The translations under genes were made by a program, and so were the position numbers. Shown in pieces: positions 1-7,227 of a stretch of DNA of 32,839 nucleotides. This DNA is from an uncultured Erysipelotrichaceae bacterium (GTDB taxonomy: Bacteria > Bacillota_I > Bacilli_A > RFN20 > CAG-826): assembly GCA_900314585.1 (NCBI GenBank), contig OMVV01000012.1, positions 1 through 32,839 on the forward strand. Direction: 5' to 3'. Position 1 is the stretch's first letter. Every line of letters begins with the position of its first letter. The notes below the pieces were generated by a model. It saw only the letters and a program-made list of their open reading frames with translations. It ran no database searches and was not told where the DNA came from.

Positions 1-25
1 TGATGGGTACCCAGTTTCCTAGACA
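1..25. repeat. Left terminal inverted repeat of the IS
   Basis: Positions 6-25 match the reverse complement of 1461-1480 at 16 of 20 bases, with perfect blocks GGTACCC and CCTAGACA. The outermost TGA is also shared. Confidence 0.85.
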
Positions 26-50
26 CTAAATGTTTGTTAACTGGATTATA

Positions 51-914
51 TCATAAGGCCAACATGGATGCTTCCCTAAACTTAGATGGAGGCATCCATT
101 TTGTTTTGCTTTTAATCCGATTGTTATTGTAATAATCAATATAGTCCGCAACTGCTTTTTTAAACTGATTGAATGTTTTGAATTCTGATTCGTGACCATA
201 AAACATTTCGTTTTTCATCACTCCAAAGAAAGATTCCATTATGCAGTTATCAATACAGTTTCCTTTTCTAGACATTGATTGAATAATACCTTTTTCCTTA
301 AGTCTTTGTTGGTAATAGTTATGTTGATATTGCCAACCCATATCACTATGAAAGATTAGTCCTTCTAGATCAGGATATTTTATAAAAGCTTCATCTAACA
401 TTCGCTTGGTTTGTTCTAGATTTGGAGATAATGATAAATCCCACGCAACAACATCTCCCATTCCCATATCAATGATCGGAGATAGATAACATTTACCAAA
501 TGCACAGTTAAATTGAGAAACATCTGTTGTCCATTTTTCATTCGGCTTGTTGGCTACGAAGTTTCTATTAATAAGATTCTCAGCTATATGACCGACCTCA
601 CCGATATAAGAATGATACTTTTGTTTCTTTTTAACCGCTCTTAGACCTAATTTGGTCATTAATCGGAGAACTTTCTTATGATTGATTAAATAACCGCGAT
701 TACGAAGTTCCGCTGTTATTCTTTTGAAGCCATATCTTTGTTTATTTTCATAGAAAATATTCTGGATTAAATCCATTATTTCTTTGTTTTTAATATCTTT
801 ATCAGGCTTATTGAGCTCAAAATAATATGTTGCTCTAGGAAGAGAAGCCGCTTTGAGTAATTTAGAAAGCTTCCATTTCTTATGTATGGATAATAACTCG
901 TTAATTACTTTTGC
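51..914 (-). CDS. IS3-family transposase OrfB (DDE integrase), made by -1 frameshift
   Basis: Catalytic half of the transposase, which cuts and joins the IS ends. The rve integrase core is visible, with the DDE acids in WTTDVSQF, FHSDMGWQY and NCIMESFFG. The first ATG in this frame (776) leaves out an HTH_21-like stretch (HKKWKLSKLLKAASLPRATY) that is open upstream and runs back into the end of orfA. OrfB is therefore probably made only as an OrfAB fusion by a -1 shift in the A-rich run at 909-920 (frame-0 codons GCG AAA AAG CAA AAG). The run is GAAAAAG, one base short of the classical A6G heptamer, so the exact slip point is uncertain; the boundary given is the start of the shifted frame. 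Confidence 0.85.
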   Translation of the reverse strand, partial: AKVINELLSIHKKWKLSKLLKAASLPRATYYFELNKPDKDIKNKEIMDLIQNIFYENKQRYGFKRITAELRNRGYLINHKKVLRLMTKLGLRAVKKKQKYHSYIGEVGHIAENLINRNFVANKPNEKWTTDVSQFNCAFGKCYLSPIIDMGMGDVVAWDLSLSPNLEQTKRMLDEAFIKYPDLEGLIFHSDMGWQYQHNYYQQRLKEKGIIQSMSRKGNCIDNCIMESFFGVMKNEMFYGHESEFKTFNQFKKAVADYIDYYNNNRIKSKTKWMPPSKFREASMLAL

Positions 915-1438
915 TTTTTCGCCCTGGCTTCCGCGGCTTCCCTCTTTGAGACCAAGGCATCGAGTTTTTTTAAGTACTCATTCTCCATTTCTAAGTATTC
1001 ATTTCTTTCTTTTAGAAGCTTTAATTCTTCTTGTTCAGAAACGGATAACTTAGTTTTCTTAGTTTTCTTTTTCATAACGATTTGTTTAGTTGGTCTACCT
1101 TTTTTACATTGTAAACCATCCATACCTTTTTCGTTATATCTTCTTACCCATTGGCAAAGCTGACCTGAACCGATATGGGCATTTTTAGCTACAAAAGTGA
1201 TAGAATTGCCAGCTAAAACCTTTGCCACTAATTCAAAACGTTGTTCAGGTGTCCAATTTTTGTTGAACGAGGAATGTTTTAAGCCATCAATGCCAAGATC
1301 ATCATAGTTTTTGACCCATTCTCTTACGTGATGCATAAATATTATGTGCTGATTCCTAGTTTTTCCGGGTGTCGGAATATATTCGCCATTTTTATACTTG
1401 CTGACGCATTCAAGTTTGAATTCCCATGAATATTTCAT
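905..1438 (-). CDS. IS3-family transposase OrfA (DNA-binding HTH subunit)
   Basis: 177 residues, close to OrfA of IS150-type elements. Two helix-turn-helix segments lie at about residues 1-55 and 60-110 (the second around QLCQWVRRYNEKGMDGL). A lysine-rich linker and a heptad leucine/glutamate coiled coil (about 130-165) follow, as expected for OrfA multimerisation. It binds the terminal repeats and supplies the N-terminal part of the OrfAB fusion. The ATG lies 47 bp inside the right end. The stop (905-907) overlaps the shifted orfB frame. Confidence 0.88.
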   Translation of the reverse strand: MKYSWEFKLECVSKYKNGEYIPTPGKTRNQHIIFMHHVREWVKNYDDLGIDGLKHSSFNKNWTPEQRFELVAKVLAGNSITFVAKNAHIGSGQLCQWVRRYNEKGMDGLQCKKGRPTKQIVMKKKTKKTKLSVSEQEELKLLKERNEYLEMENEYLKKLDALVSKREAAEARAKKQK

Positions 1439-1460
1439 AGAAAAAGTACCCCTTTCCTAA

Positions 1461-1485
1461 TGTCTAGGATTTGGGGTACCTTTCA
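1461..1485. repeat. Right terminal inverted repeat of the IS
   Basis: Contains TGTCTAGG and GGGTACC, the complements of the left repeat, and ends TTTCA. It lies 28 bp before the -10 box of the SRP RNA gene. Confidence 0.85.
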
Positions 1486-1509
1486 GACCTTTAATGGTCC
1501 TTTTCTTTT

Positions 1510-1518
1510 TGCTATAAT
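1510..1518 (+). promoter_or_regulatory. Extended -10 promoter of ffs
   Basis: TGC-TATAAT at 1510-1518. A start six bases later, at G1525, coincides with the first base of the closing stem of the SRP RNA. No good -35 is seen at 1490-1495 (TTTAAT). Confidence 0.75.
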
Positions 1519-1524
1519 TGTATC

Positions 1525-1604
1525 GCCATCGCGATAATTTAGTGCGAACCAGGTCAGGATAGGAATATAGCAGCCTTAAGCAATTTAAGTTATGTGCGAT
1601 GGTT
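1525..1604 (+). ncRNA. ffs: Signal recognition particle RNA, small (4.5S-type)
   Basis: The conserved domain IV core is visible at 1552-1575: GGTCAGG, then ATA-GGAA-TAT (GGAA tetraloop at 1562-1565 closed by three pairs), then AGCAGCC. These are the residues bound by the Ffh M domain. The ends close with CCATCGC (1526-1532) against GCGATGG (1596-1602), with further pairing of ATAA with TTAT and TGC with GCA. About 80 nt with no Alu domain, unlike the long B. subtilis scRNA but like mollicutes and many other bacteria. It forms the SRP with Ffh and targets membrane proteins. Linkage to tadA is also seen in B. subtilis. The 3' end is approximate. Confidence 0.92.
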
Positions 1605-1616
1605 TAATTTATCGTT

Positions 1617-2072
1617 ATGAATCTTGATGAAAAATATATGAGAATTGCTCTAAAAGAAGCGCAAAAAGCGATTATTTTTGACGAAGTTCCAGTTGGAGCA
1701 ATCATTGTAAAAGATGACAAGATTATCGCAAGAGCGTTCAATAAAAGAGAGACGACAAACGACCCAACAAGTCACGCGGAAGTCAACGCAATTCGTAAGG
1801 CGTGTAAGAAGTTAAATTCATGGAGACTTGAAGGCGCGACTATCTATGTCACCGTCGAGCCATGTTCAATGTGCGCCGGCACTTTGTTACAATGTCGAAT
1901 TGGCCGAATCGTCTATGGAGCGAAAGATCCAAAAGGCGGAGCAATCGAATCATCTCTTAAACTTTTTGAGGCCAAAAATATTAATCATCACCCGCAAATT
2001 TTAGGTGGAGTTCTAGAGCAAGAATGTTCATCAATCATCTCGAATTACTTTAAAAGTAAAAGAGTTAAATAA
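1617..2072 (+). CDS. tadA: tRNA-specific adenosine deaminase TadA
   Basis: Deaminates A34 to inosine in tRNA-Arg(ACG), allowing wobble reading of CGN codons. This is an essential zinc enzyme of the cytidine deaminase fold. The zinc/catalytic motif H53-A-E55 and P82-C-S-M-C86 are both present, and the length (151 aa) is normal. The ATG lies only 13 nt after the end of ffs and has no Shine-Dalgarno. It may be read through from the ffs promoter, or from a weak extended -10 (TGG-TTTAAT, 1600-1608) hidden in the 3' stem of the RNA. Start choice rests on the usual N-terminus (MRIALKEA within 15 residues). Confidence 0.95.
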   Translation: MNLDEKYMRIALKEAQKAIIFDEVPVGAIIVKDDKIIARAFNKRETTNDPTSHAEVNAIRKACKKLNSWRLEGATIYVTVEPCSMCAGTLLQCRIGRIVYGAKDPKGGAIESSLKLFEAKNINHHPQILGGVLEQECSSIISNYFKSKRVK

Positions 2073-2094
2073 TCTTTATACACTGTATTAGATT

Positions 2095-2103
2095 TGATAT
2101 ACT
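2095..2103 (+). promoter_or_regulatory. Extended -10 promoter of the P-type ATPase operon
   Basis: TGA-TATACT at 2095-2103, with a weak -35 (TTTATA, 2075-2080) at 17 bp. The predicted start near 2110 gives a leader of about 27 nt, with no obvious Shine-Dalgarno before the ATG at 2137. Confidence 0.5.
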
Positions 2104-2136
2104 TTATTCGAAAAGTTTACTTTTAAAGCCAAGTAT

Positions 2137-4626
2137 ATGCATAAGAATAGTAGCATCGAAAGAAAAATAGATAACGTCGAACATTTTAATTCGGACTTAA
2201 ATGTTGGTCTTACCGATGAGCAAGTTCAATCTCGTATCGACGATAATCTAGTTAATCGAATTCCAAAGCACGTTTCGAAATCATATTTCCGTATCTTTTA
2301 CGATAACGTAGTTAACTTTTTTAATATTTTTCTTTTTGCGATCGCTGCATTCATGATCGTTGCCGGCGTTCCTTTTACAAGTTTCGCTTTCTTGGTCATT
2401 GTTGTTATAAATATTGGTATCGGATTATTCCAAGATATTAAAGCCCGTCGCTTAACTGATAAGTTAAGAGTGGTTTCTTATCCAATTGTTACAGTTTTAA
2501 GAAACGGTCGAGAAATTCAAATTCCTGCGAACGAACTTGTTTTATCTGATATTGCAATTCTTACCTTAGGAAATCAAATTGTCGCAGACGGAACGATTAT
2601 GGATGGCATGGTAGAGGTTAACGAATCAATCCTTACCGGTGAATCCGCGAACGTTAAAAAGTTACTTGGAAGTGAAGTCTTGTCTGGTTCGTTTGTTACC
2701 TCTGGAAAAGCCAAGTATCGAATCGATCACTTAGGTAAAGCTAATTACGCTGAAAAGTTGCAAGCATCTGCGCGTTACTTTAAAAAACCAAAATCAGAAA
2801 TTCTTAAAACCCTTAATTTTATATTTAAAATAATCTCAGTTGTCGTTTTGGTCTTAGTTACTGCATTAACAATTACATATATCGTTAAAGGTAGTCTTAA
2901 TCCTGCTAATCGATTAGATTTCGCTAAACACGTTGGTCAAATTGGTGGTTCATCCGTTGCGATGATTCCATCAGGCATGTATCTTTTAACATCTCTTACT
3001 TTAGCGGTTGGTGCAGTTCGACTCGCCAATAGAGGAATGCTTGTTCAAGAACTTTATTGTATTGAGTCATTAGCAAGAGCCGATGTTTTATGTCTTGATA
3101 AGACCGGAACAATTACTGATGGTTCGATGAGTGTTCATGATTTGATTACTTTTGGCGTTAGCAATGACGAACTTGAAAATATCCTTCACACCTTAGTGGA
3201 AGCAACTGGCGACACAAACGTCACTGCTCTTGCTATTAAAGACGCATATGTCTCTAAAGAAACCCTTCCATATTTCTCATCATTACCATTTAACTCGGAA
3301 AGAAAAATCTCGGCCGTCATGTTGAAAGATGGTCGTTCAATTGTTGTTGGTGCAAGAGAGTTTGTCCCACATCGTGATCGAGATTTTGATCGTCGCTCAG
3401 AAGAAATTGAATCACAAGGATATCGTGTTCTTGCTATTGGTGTTTACAAACAAGTCGTAACACCAGAAACCAATCTTGATGAATGTAAGATGATTGGTAT
3501 TTTAGTCCTTGAAGACCACATTAGAGATGACGCGATTTCTAACATCAAATGGTTTAAAGAAAATGGCGTCAAAATTCGCATTATTTCCGGCGATTCCCCG
3601 ATATCTGTCAGTGCAATTGCTAACCGTGTTGGTGTTGATAATGCTGATAAATTTATCTCGCTAGAAGGCATGTCTCTTGACGAAGTTAAGTCTATCGCAA
3701 ATGACTATGTTGTCTTTGGTCGAGTCTCTCCAGAACAAAAGCAAACGATCATCGAATCACTTAAAGAAGCAGGCCATGTTGTAGCGATGACTGGTGATGG
3801 TGTTAACGACATCTTAGCCCTCAAAGTTGCCGACTGTTCAATCGCGATGGGTTCTGGTTCAGATGCTGCTAAAAACGTTGCGCATCTTGTTTCAATTAAT
3901 TCCAATTTCTCAGCGTTACCTGATGTTGTCGCAGAAGGTCGCCGAGTTGTTAATAACTTACAAAGAACATGTTCACTCTTCTTGGTTAAAACTATGTTCG
4001 CGGTTTTGTTTACTTTGCTTTCCGTTATTATCATGTGGTCTTCACCAAATAGCAATGCTCCATTCCAATATCCATTCACTCCTAACAATATGTATGTTTG
4101 GGAACTCTTGACGATTGGTATTGGCTCATTGTTCTTATCTTTGCAACCAAACAACGAACGTTTGAAACCAGGCTTCTTAAACAACATTCTTACTAGATCC
4201 GTTCCTGCCGCACTAACACAGGTGCTTGCGTGCGTTGTGTTTTTCATCGCCGCATTCGCTACCGCCGGTACATTCATTGATTTTGAAACCGCGAAGACAA
4301 TGGCGGTCATTACATTCAGTGTTGGAAGTTTCATCGTCTTGTTTAGAATCTGCATGCCATTTGATATTTACCGTGTCGCTTTAGTTATTGGCTTAGTTAT
4401 CATCGGCGTCATCTTCTTTATGATCGACATCTTTGTATTCTATCCAAACCTCCAAGGCACCGGATTCTTTGATATTAATTATCAATCGATCAATTCCACT
4501 AACTGGTGGTTATTATTGGTCGTTATTATTAGCTCTGTATTTGTCTACATGGGCTTAGAAACTATCTTCGTACGAATCTATGATTCGTTTATCAGACAAA
4601 AACATGAAATAAGGAGTTTAGATTAA
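2137..4626 (+). CDS. CtpE-like cation-transporting P-type ATPase
   Basis: Membrane cation pump of 829 residues. Domains in order: N-terminal cytosolic segment, first membrane pair (about 55-95), actuator domain with TGES (167-170), second membrane pair (about 228-300), phosphorylation site DKTGT (Asp321), nucleotide-binding domain, hinge GDGVND (553-558), and a C-terminal bundle of about six helices (about 610-810). The stretch before the phospho-Asp (RGMLVQELYCIESLARAD) resembles mycobacterial CtpE, a calcium-uptake ATPase, more than heavy-metal pumps. The helix-4 motif reads IPSGM (277-281), where CtpE and P2 pumps usually have PEG, so the ion-binding Glu is replaced by Ser. Substrate is therefore uncertain. 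Its stop overlaps the psuG start (TAATG), and the psuG Shine-Dalgarno lies inside this gene. Confidence 0.85.
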   Translation: MHKNSSIERKIDNVEHFNSDLNVGLTDEQVQSRIDDNLVNRIPKHVSKSYFRIFYDNVVNFFNIFLFAIAAFMIVAGVPFTSFAFLVIVVINIGIGLFQDIKARRLTDKLRVVSYPIVTVLRNGREIQIPANELVLSDIAILTLGNQIVADGTIMDGMVEVNESILTGESANVKKLLGSEVLSGSFVTSGKAKYRIDHLGKANYAEKLQASARYFKKPKSEILKTLNFIFKIISVVVLVLVTALTITYIVKGSLNPANRLDFAKHVGQIGGSSVAMIPSGMYLLTSLTLAVGAVRLANRGMLVQELYCIESLARADVLCLDKTGTITDGSMSVHDLITFGVSNDELENILHTLVEATGDTNVTALAIKDAYVSKETLPYFSSLPFNSERKISAVMLKDGRSIVVGAREFVPHRDRDFDRRSEEIESQGYRVLAIGVYKQVVTPETNLDECKMIGILVLEDHIRDDAISNIKWFKENGVKIRIISGDSPISVSAIANRVGVDNADKFISLEGMSLDEVKSIANDYVVFGRVSPEQKQTIIESLKEAGHVVAMTGDGVNDILALKVADCSIAMGSGSDAAKNVAHLVSINSNFSALPDVVAEGRRVVNNLQRTCSLFLVKTMFAVLFTLLSVIIMWSSPNSNAPFQYPFTPNNMYVWELLTIGIGSLFLSLQPNNERLKPGFLNNILTRSVPAALTQVLACVVFFIAAFATAGTFIDFETAKTMAVITFSVGSFIVLFRICMPFDIYRVALVIGLVIIGVIFFMIDIFVFYPNLQGTGFFDINYQSINSTNWWLLLVVIISSVFVYMGLETIFVRIYDSFIRQKHEIRSLD

Positions 4627-5525
4627 TGAAAATTTCAAAAGAAGTTCAAGAGGCTTTAAGAAGCAACAAAGCTGTTGTCGCATTAGAATCGACAATCATC
4701 TCACACGGTATGCCATATCCAAAGAACGTTGAAACCGCTCTTAGAGTGGAAAAGGTTATTCGTGATCATGGTGCAGTTCCTGCCACTATCGGCATTATCG
4801 ATGGCGAACCAGTTATTGGTATGTCACCAGAAGAAATCGAACAATTTGGCAAACGTAAAGGCGTTGCTAAAGCATCTCGTAGAGATCTTCCAATTATCTA
4901 TGCGAAGAAGATGTGGGGTGCAACAACAGTTGCTGCCACAATGATCTTAGCTGCCCAAGCTGGTATCGAAGTCTTCGTTACTGGCGGCGTTGGCGGGGCC
5001 CATCGTGGAGCGCAAAACAATTTCGACATCTCAGCAGACTTAGAAGAACTTGGTAAAACCAACGTCACAGTTGTTTCAGCGGGCGTTAAAGCTATCTTAG
5101 ATTTAAACCTCACCTTAGAAATATTAGAAACTAAAGGCGTTCCAGTCCTTTCGTATGGAACTGATGAATTTGCTGATTTCTATACCAGACACTCAGGCAT
5201 CAAGATGGAGAATGTTGTTAACTCTCCAGTTGAAGTCGCCAAAATCATTAAAGCAAAGCGCGATAACAAGCTTGATGGAGGTATTTTAGTCGCTAATCCA
5301 ATTCCAGAAGAATACGCAATGGATCCAGTTGTCATTAATTCTGCTATCGATAAAGCCTTAAAAATGGCTGATGAAGCCGGAGTTAAAGGAAAAGACATCA
5401 CTCCGTTCTTACTTAAAACAATCGTCGAACTTACTGGTGGAGATTCCTTAGAATCTAACATCCGTTTAGTCCTTAATAATGCTGCATTAGGAGCAGAAAT
5501 CGCTAAAGAAATAACAAAGTTATGA
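4626..5525 (+). CDS. psuG: Pseudouridine-5'-phosphate glycosidase
   Basis: Reversibly splits pseudouridine 5'-phosphate into uracil and ribose 5-phosphate, breaking the C-C glycosidic bond. Full length (299 aa). Family signatures are ALESTIISHGMPYP (Glu21), the TGGVGGAHRGA metal/phosphate region, SAGVK (Lys155, the likely Schiff-base lysine by comparison with E. coli YeiN) and LSYGTDEFADFY. AAGGAG precedes the start by a good distance, inside the ATPase gene. No pseudouridine kinase (PsuK) lies in the window, although the usual partner is adjacent or fused. The stop is TGA and overlaps the next start as ATGA. Confidence 0.95.
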   Translation: MKISKEVQEALRSNKAVVALESTIISHGMPYPKNVETALRVEKVIRDHGAVPATIGIIDGEPVIGMSPEEIEQFGKRKGVAKASRRDLPIIYAKKMWGATTVAATMILAAQAGIEVFVTGGVGGAHRGAQNNFDISADLEELGKTNVTVVSAGVKAILDLNLTLEILETKGVPVLSYGTDEFADFYTRHSGIKMENVVNSPVEVAKIIKAKRDNKLDGGILVANPIPEEYAMDPVVINSAIDKALKMADEAGVKGKDITPFLLKTIVELTGGDSLESNIRLVLNNAALGAEIAKEITKL

Positions 5526-6049
5526 AAATAGAAGCCGCATATCAGGAATCTCTAAAAAAATTAATCAAAGAGAAACCACTTGATGAAATCAATGTGATTA
5601 TGCTTTGCGAACACGCGAATAGTAATCGTCAAACTTTTTACTATCACTTTAGAGACATATCTGATGTTGTTGAATCTATCTTCTTAAAAGCGAAAGTTGG
5701 TTACGCAAAGAAACTACTCGACTATGAGCAGATTCTTAAAGAAATGATTAATTATATTAATAACAACTATAATTTCGTTTCTAAAATCAACAAAAGTTAT
5801 TCCCAAGAGAAACTATATTCATTCTTGTTCTCGTATTTCTATGCTCGTATCGGTGGATTACTCAAAAACCATCTTGCTAACGGTAATGAAATCACAAGAT
5901 ACATGTCGACATTATCTGCTCATGAATTAGTGTTTTGGATCGGAAATAAGCGCAAAGAGAAGACTCCAGCGTTAATCAAAAGACTTAATACTGTATTCAT
6001 TTATTTTGTTAATCAATATCAATCGGATTTGAAGAGAAACATATTCTAA
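5522..6049 (+). CDS. TetR/AcrR-family transcriptional regulator
   Basis: 175 residues. The N-terminal TetR helix-turn-helix sits at about 10-55 (ending SNRQTFYYHFRDISDVVESIF, the typical YYHF recognition helix end). The C-terminal half is helical and divergent and would be the ligand/dimer domain; no ligand can be named. It sits between psuG and an iron alcohol dehydrogenase, overlapping both (ATGA with psuG, TAATG with the dehydrogenase). Translation is therefore coupled and it probably autoregulates this operon. DhaS-like TetR proteins often control alcohol or aldehyde metabolism; this is context only. Confidence 0.88.
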   Translation: MKIEAAYQESLKKLIKEKPLDEINVIMLCEHANSNRQTFYYHFRDISDVVESIFLKAKVGYAKKLLDYEQILKEMINYINNNYNFVSKINKSYSQEKLYSFLFSYFYARIGGLLKNHLANGNEITRYMSTLSAHELVFWIGNKRKEKTPALIKRLNTVFIYFVNQYQSDLKRNIF

Positions 6050-7218
6050 TGAAAGACTTTAATTTCGTATCTCCAACTCGAATTCATTTCGGCAAAAACG
6101 CGATGAACTTTTTGAGTGAAGAAATCAAAAATAAATACAAAAAAGTCTTACTTGTTTATGGTCAAAACTCGATCAAAAAGATTGGTGTCTATGATGCAGT
6201 AATTTCGCAATTATCATCAGCAAACGTCGAGTATTTTGAGATTTCTGGTGTTCGTCCAAACCCTGAAATTTCTAAAGTAAAAGAAGGTTTAAAGCTTGTT
6301 CGTGAAAACAACATAGATTTGATTCTTGCTGTTGGTGGTGGTTCAGTTATAGACACCGCAAAATCTATTGCTGCTTCTTTTTATTATGATGGCGATCCAT
6401 TCGATTTAAATCTTCATAAAGTTAAACCGGAAAAAGCATTACCTCTTGGAGTAGTTCTCACTATTTCTGCATCAGGATCTGAGTTATCTGATTCATGTGT
6501 TGTGATGAATGACAGCACTAAAGTTAAACAAGGATTTAATTCCGATGTCGTTCGACCAGCATTTGCAATTATGAATCCTGAATATACATACTCAGTTAGC
6601 AAGTATCAAACCGCTTGTGGAATCGTTGATATTATTTCTCACTCGCTCGAAAGATATTTTTCACCAAGTGAGAATCTCGAAGTTTCTGATTCGCTCGCAT
6701 TGTCGATTATGAAAGATACGATCGAAGCCGGAAAAGTCGCGATTAAAGATCCAAATAACTATGATGCTAGAGCAGCACTAATGCTATTAGGAGCATATTC
6801 ACATAATGGATTAACTTCGTTAGGCAAAGAAAAACAAATGCCAATCCATAAAATGGAACACGCTTTAAGTGCATATGATATTCGCATTGCTCACGGAGCA
6901 GGATTATCAATCCTCATCCCAGCCTGGATGGAAGCATCTTATAAAAATGATGTAGATAAATTTGTTAGATTCACCAAAGAAATTTTTAGTGTCGAAGAGA
7001 AAAATAAAATAAATACTGCTTTAAAAGGCATCGCATTATTGAGAGAATATTTTCAGTCAATAGGAATGTCTATTAGCTTAAAAGAAGTGGAATTATCATC
7101 TAAAGATATCCCTTCGTTAGTGGAAATGATGTTTGCTGACACACGTATGATTGGTCAAAAATCGATCAATCCACTATCTAAAGAAGATGTCGAAGAGATG
7201 CTTCAATCCATCTTATAG
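6049..7218 (+). CDS. Iron-containing alcohol dehydrogenase (butanol dehydrogenase-like)
   Basis: NAD(P)H-dependent reduction of an aldehyde or ketone to an alcohol. Full-length group III dehydrogenase (389 aa): the N-terminal nucleotide-binding domain has GGGSVIDTAKSIA, and the C-terminal helical domain carries metal ligands Asp194, His198, His267 and His282 (VDIISHS, MPIHKMEH, RIAHGAGLS). The start FVSPTRIHFGKNA is typical of the YqhD/BDH branch. It is translationally coupled to the TetR gene. The physiological substrate cannot be read from sequence; detoxification of a short aldehyde would fit a TetR-linked gene. Confidence 0.92.
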   Translation: MKDFNFVSPTRIHFGKNAMNFLSEEIKNKYKKVLLVYGQNSIKKIGVYDAVISQLSSANVEYFEISGVRPNPEISKVKEGLKLVRENNIDLILAVGGGSVIDTAKSIAASFYYDGDPFDLNLHKVKPEKALPLGVVLTISASGSELSDSCVVMNDSTKVKQGFNSDVVRPAFAIMNPEYTYSVSKYQTACGIVDIISHSLERYFSPSENLEVSDSLALSIMKDTIEAGKVAIKDPNNYDARAALMLLGAYSHNGLTSLGKEKQMPIHKMEHALSAYDIRIAHGAGLSILIPAWMEASYKNDVDKFVRFTKEIFSVEEKNKINTALKGIALLREYFQSIGMSISLKEVELSSKDIPSLVEMMFADTRMIGQKSINPLSKEDVEEMLQSIL

Positions 7219-7227
7219 GAGGCTATT

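Larger units (their letters stand above)
1..1485 (-). mobile_element. Complete IS3-family insertion sequence (IS150-like organisation)
   Basis: A full element of about 1.485 kb bounded by imperfect inverted repeats starting TGATGGGTACCC (left) and, on the complementary strand, TGAAAGGTACCC (right), so the ends are TG...CA as usual in IS3 elements. It carries two overlapping leftward ORFs, an HTH orfA and a DDE orfB in the -1 frame. All three catalytic acidic residues are present and both ORFs are open, so it looks functional. The left flank lies outside the window, so the target duplication cannot be checked. Size fits the family (about 1.2-1.55 kb). Confidence 0.9.

Noticed and set aside
1486-1511. 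GACC...GGTC hairpin with T-rich tail, possible terminator of a gene interrupted by the IS
   Set aside because: The stem is only four pairs, the T run is broken, and the left flank of the IS is not visible.
3705-4355. 216-codon open frame on the minus strand inside the P-type ATPase gene
   Set aside because: It is the antisense shadow of a clearly conserved gene, and its translation shows no recognisable family.
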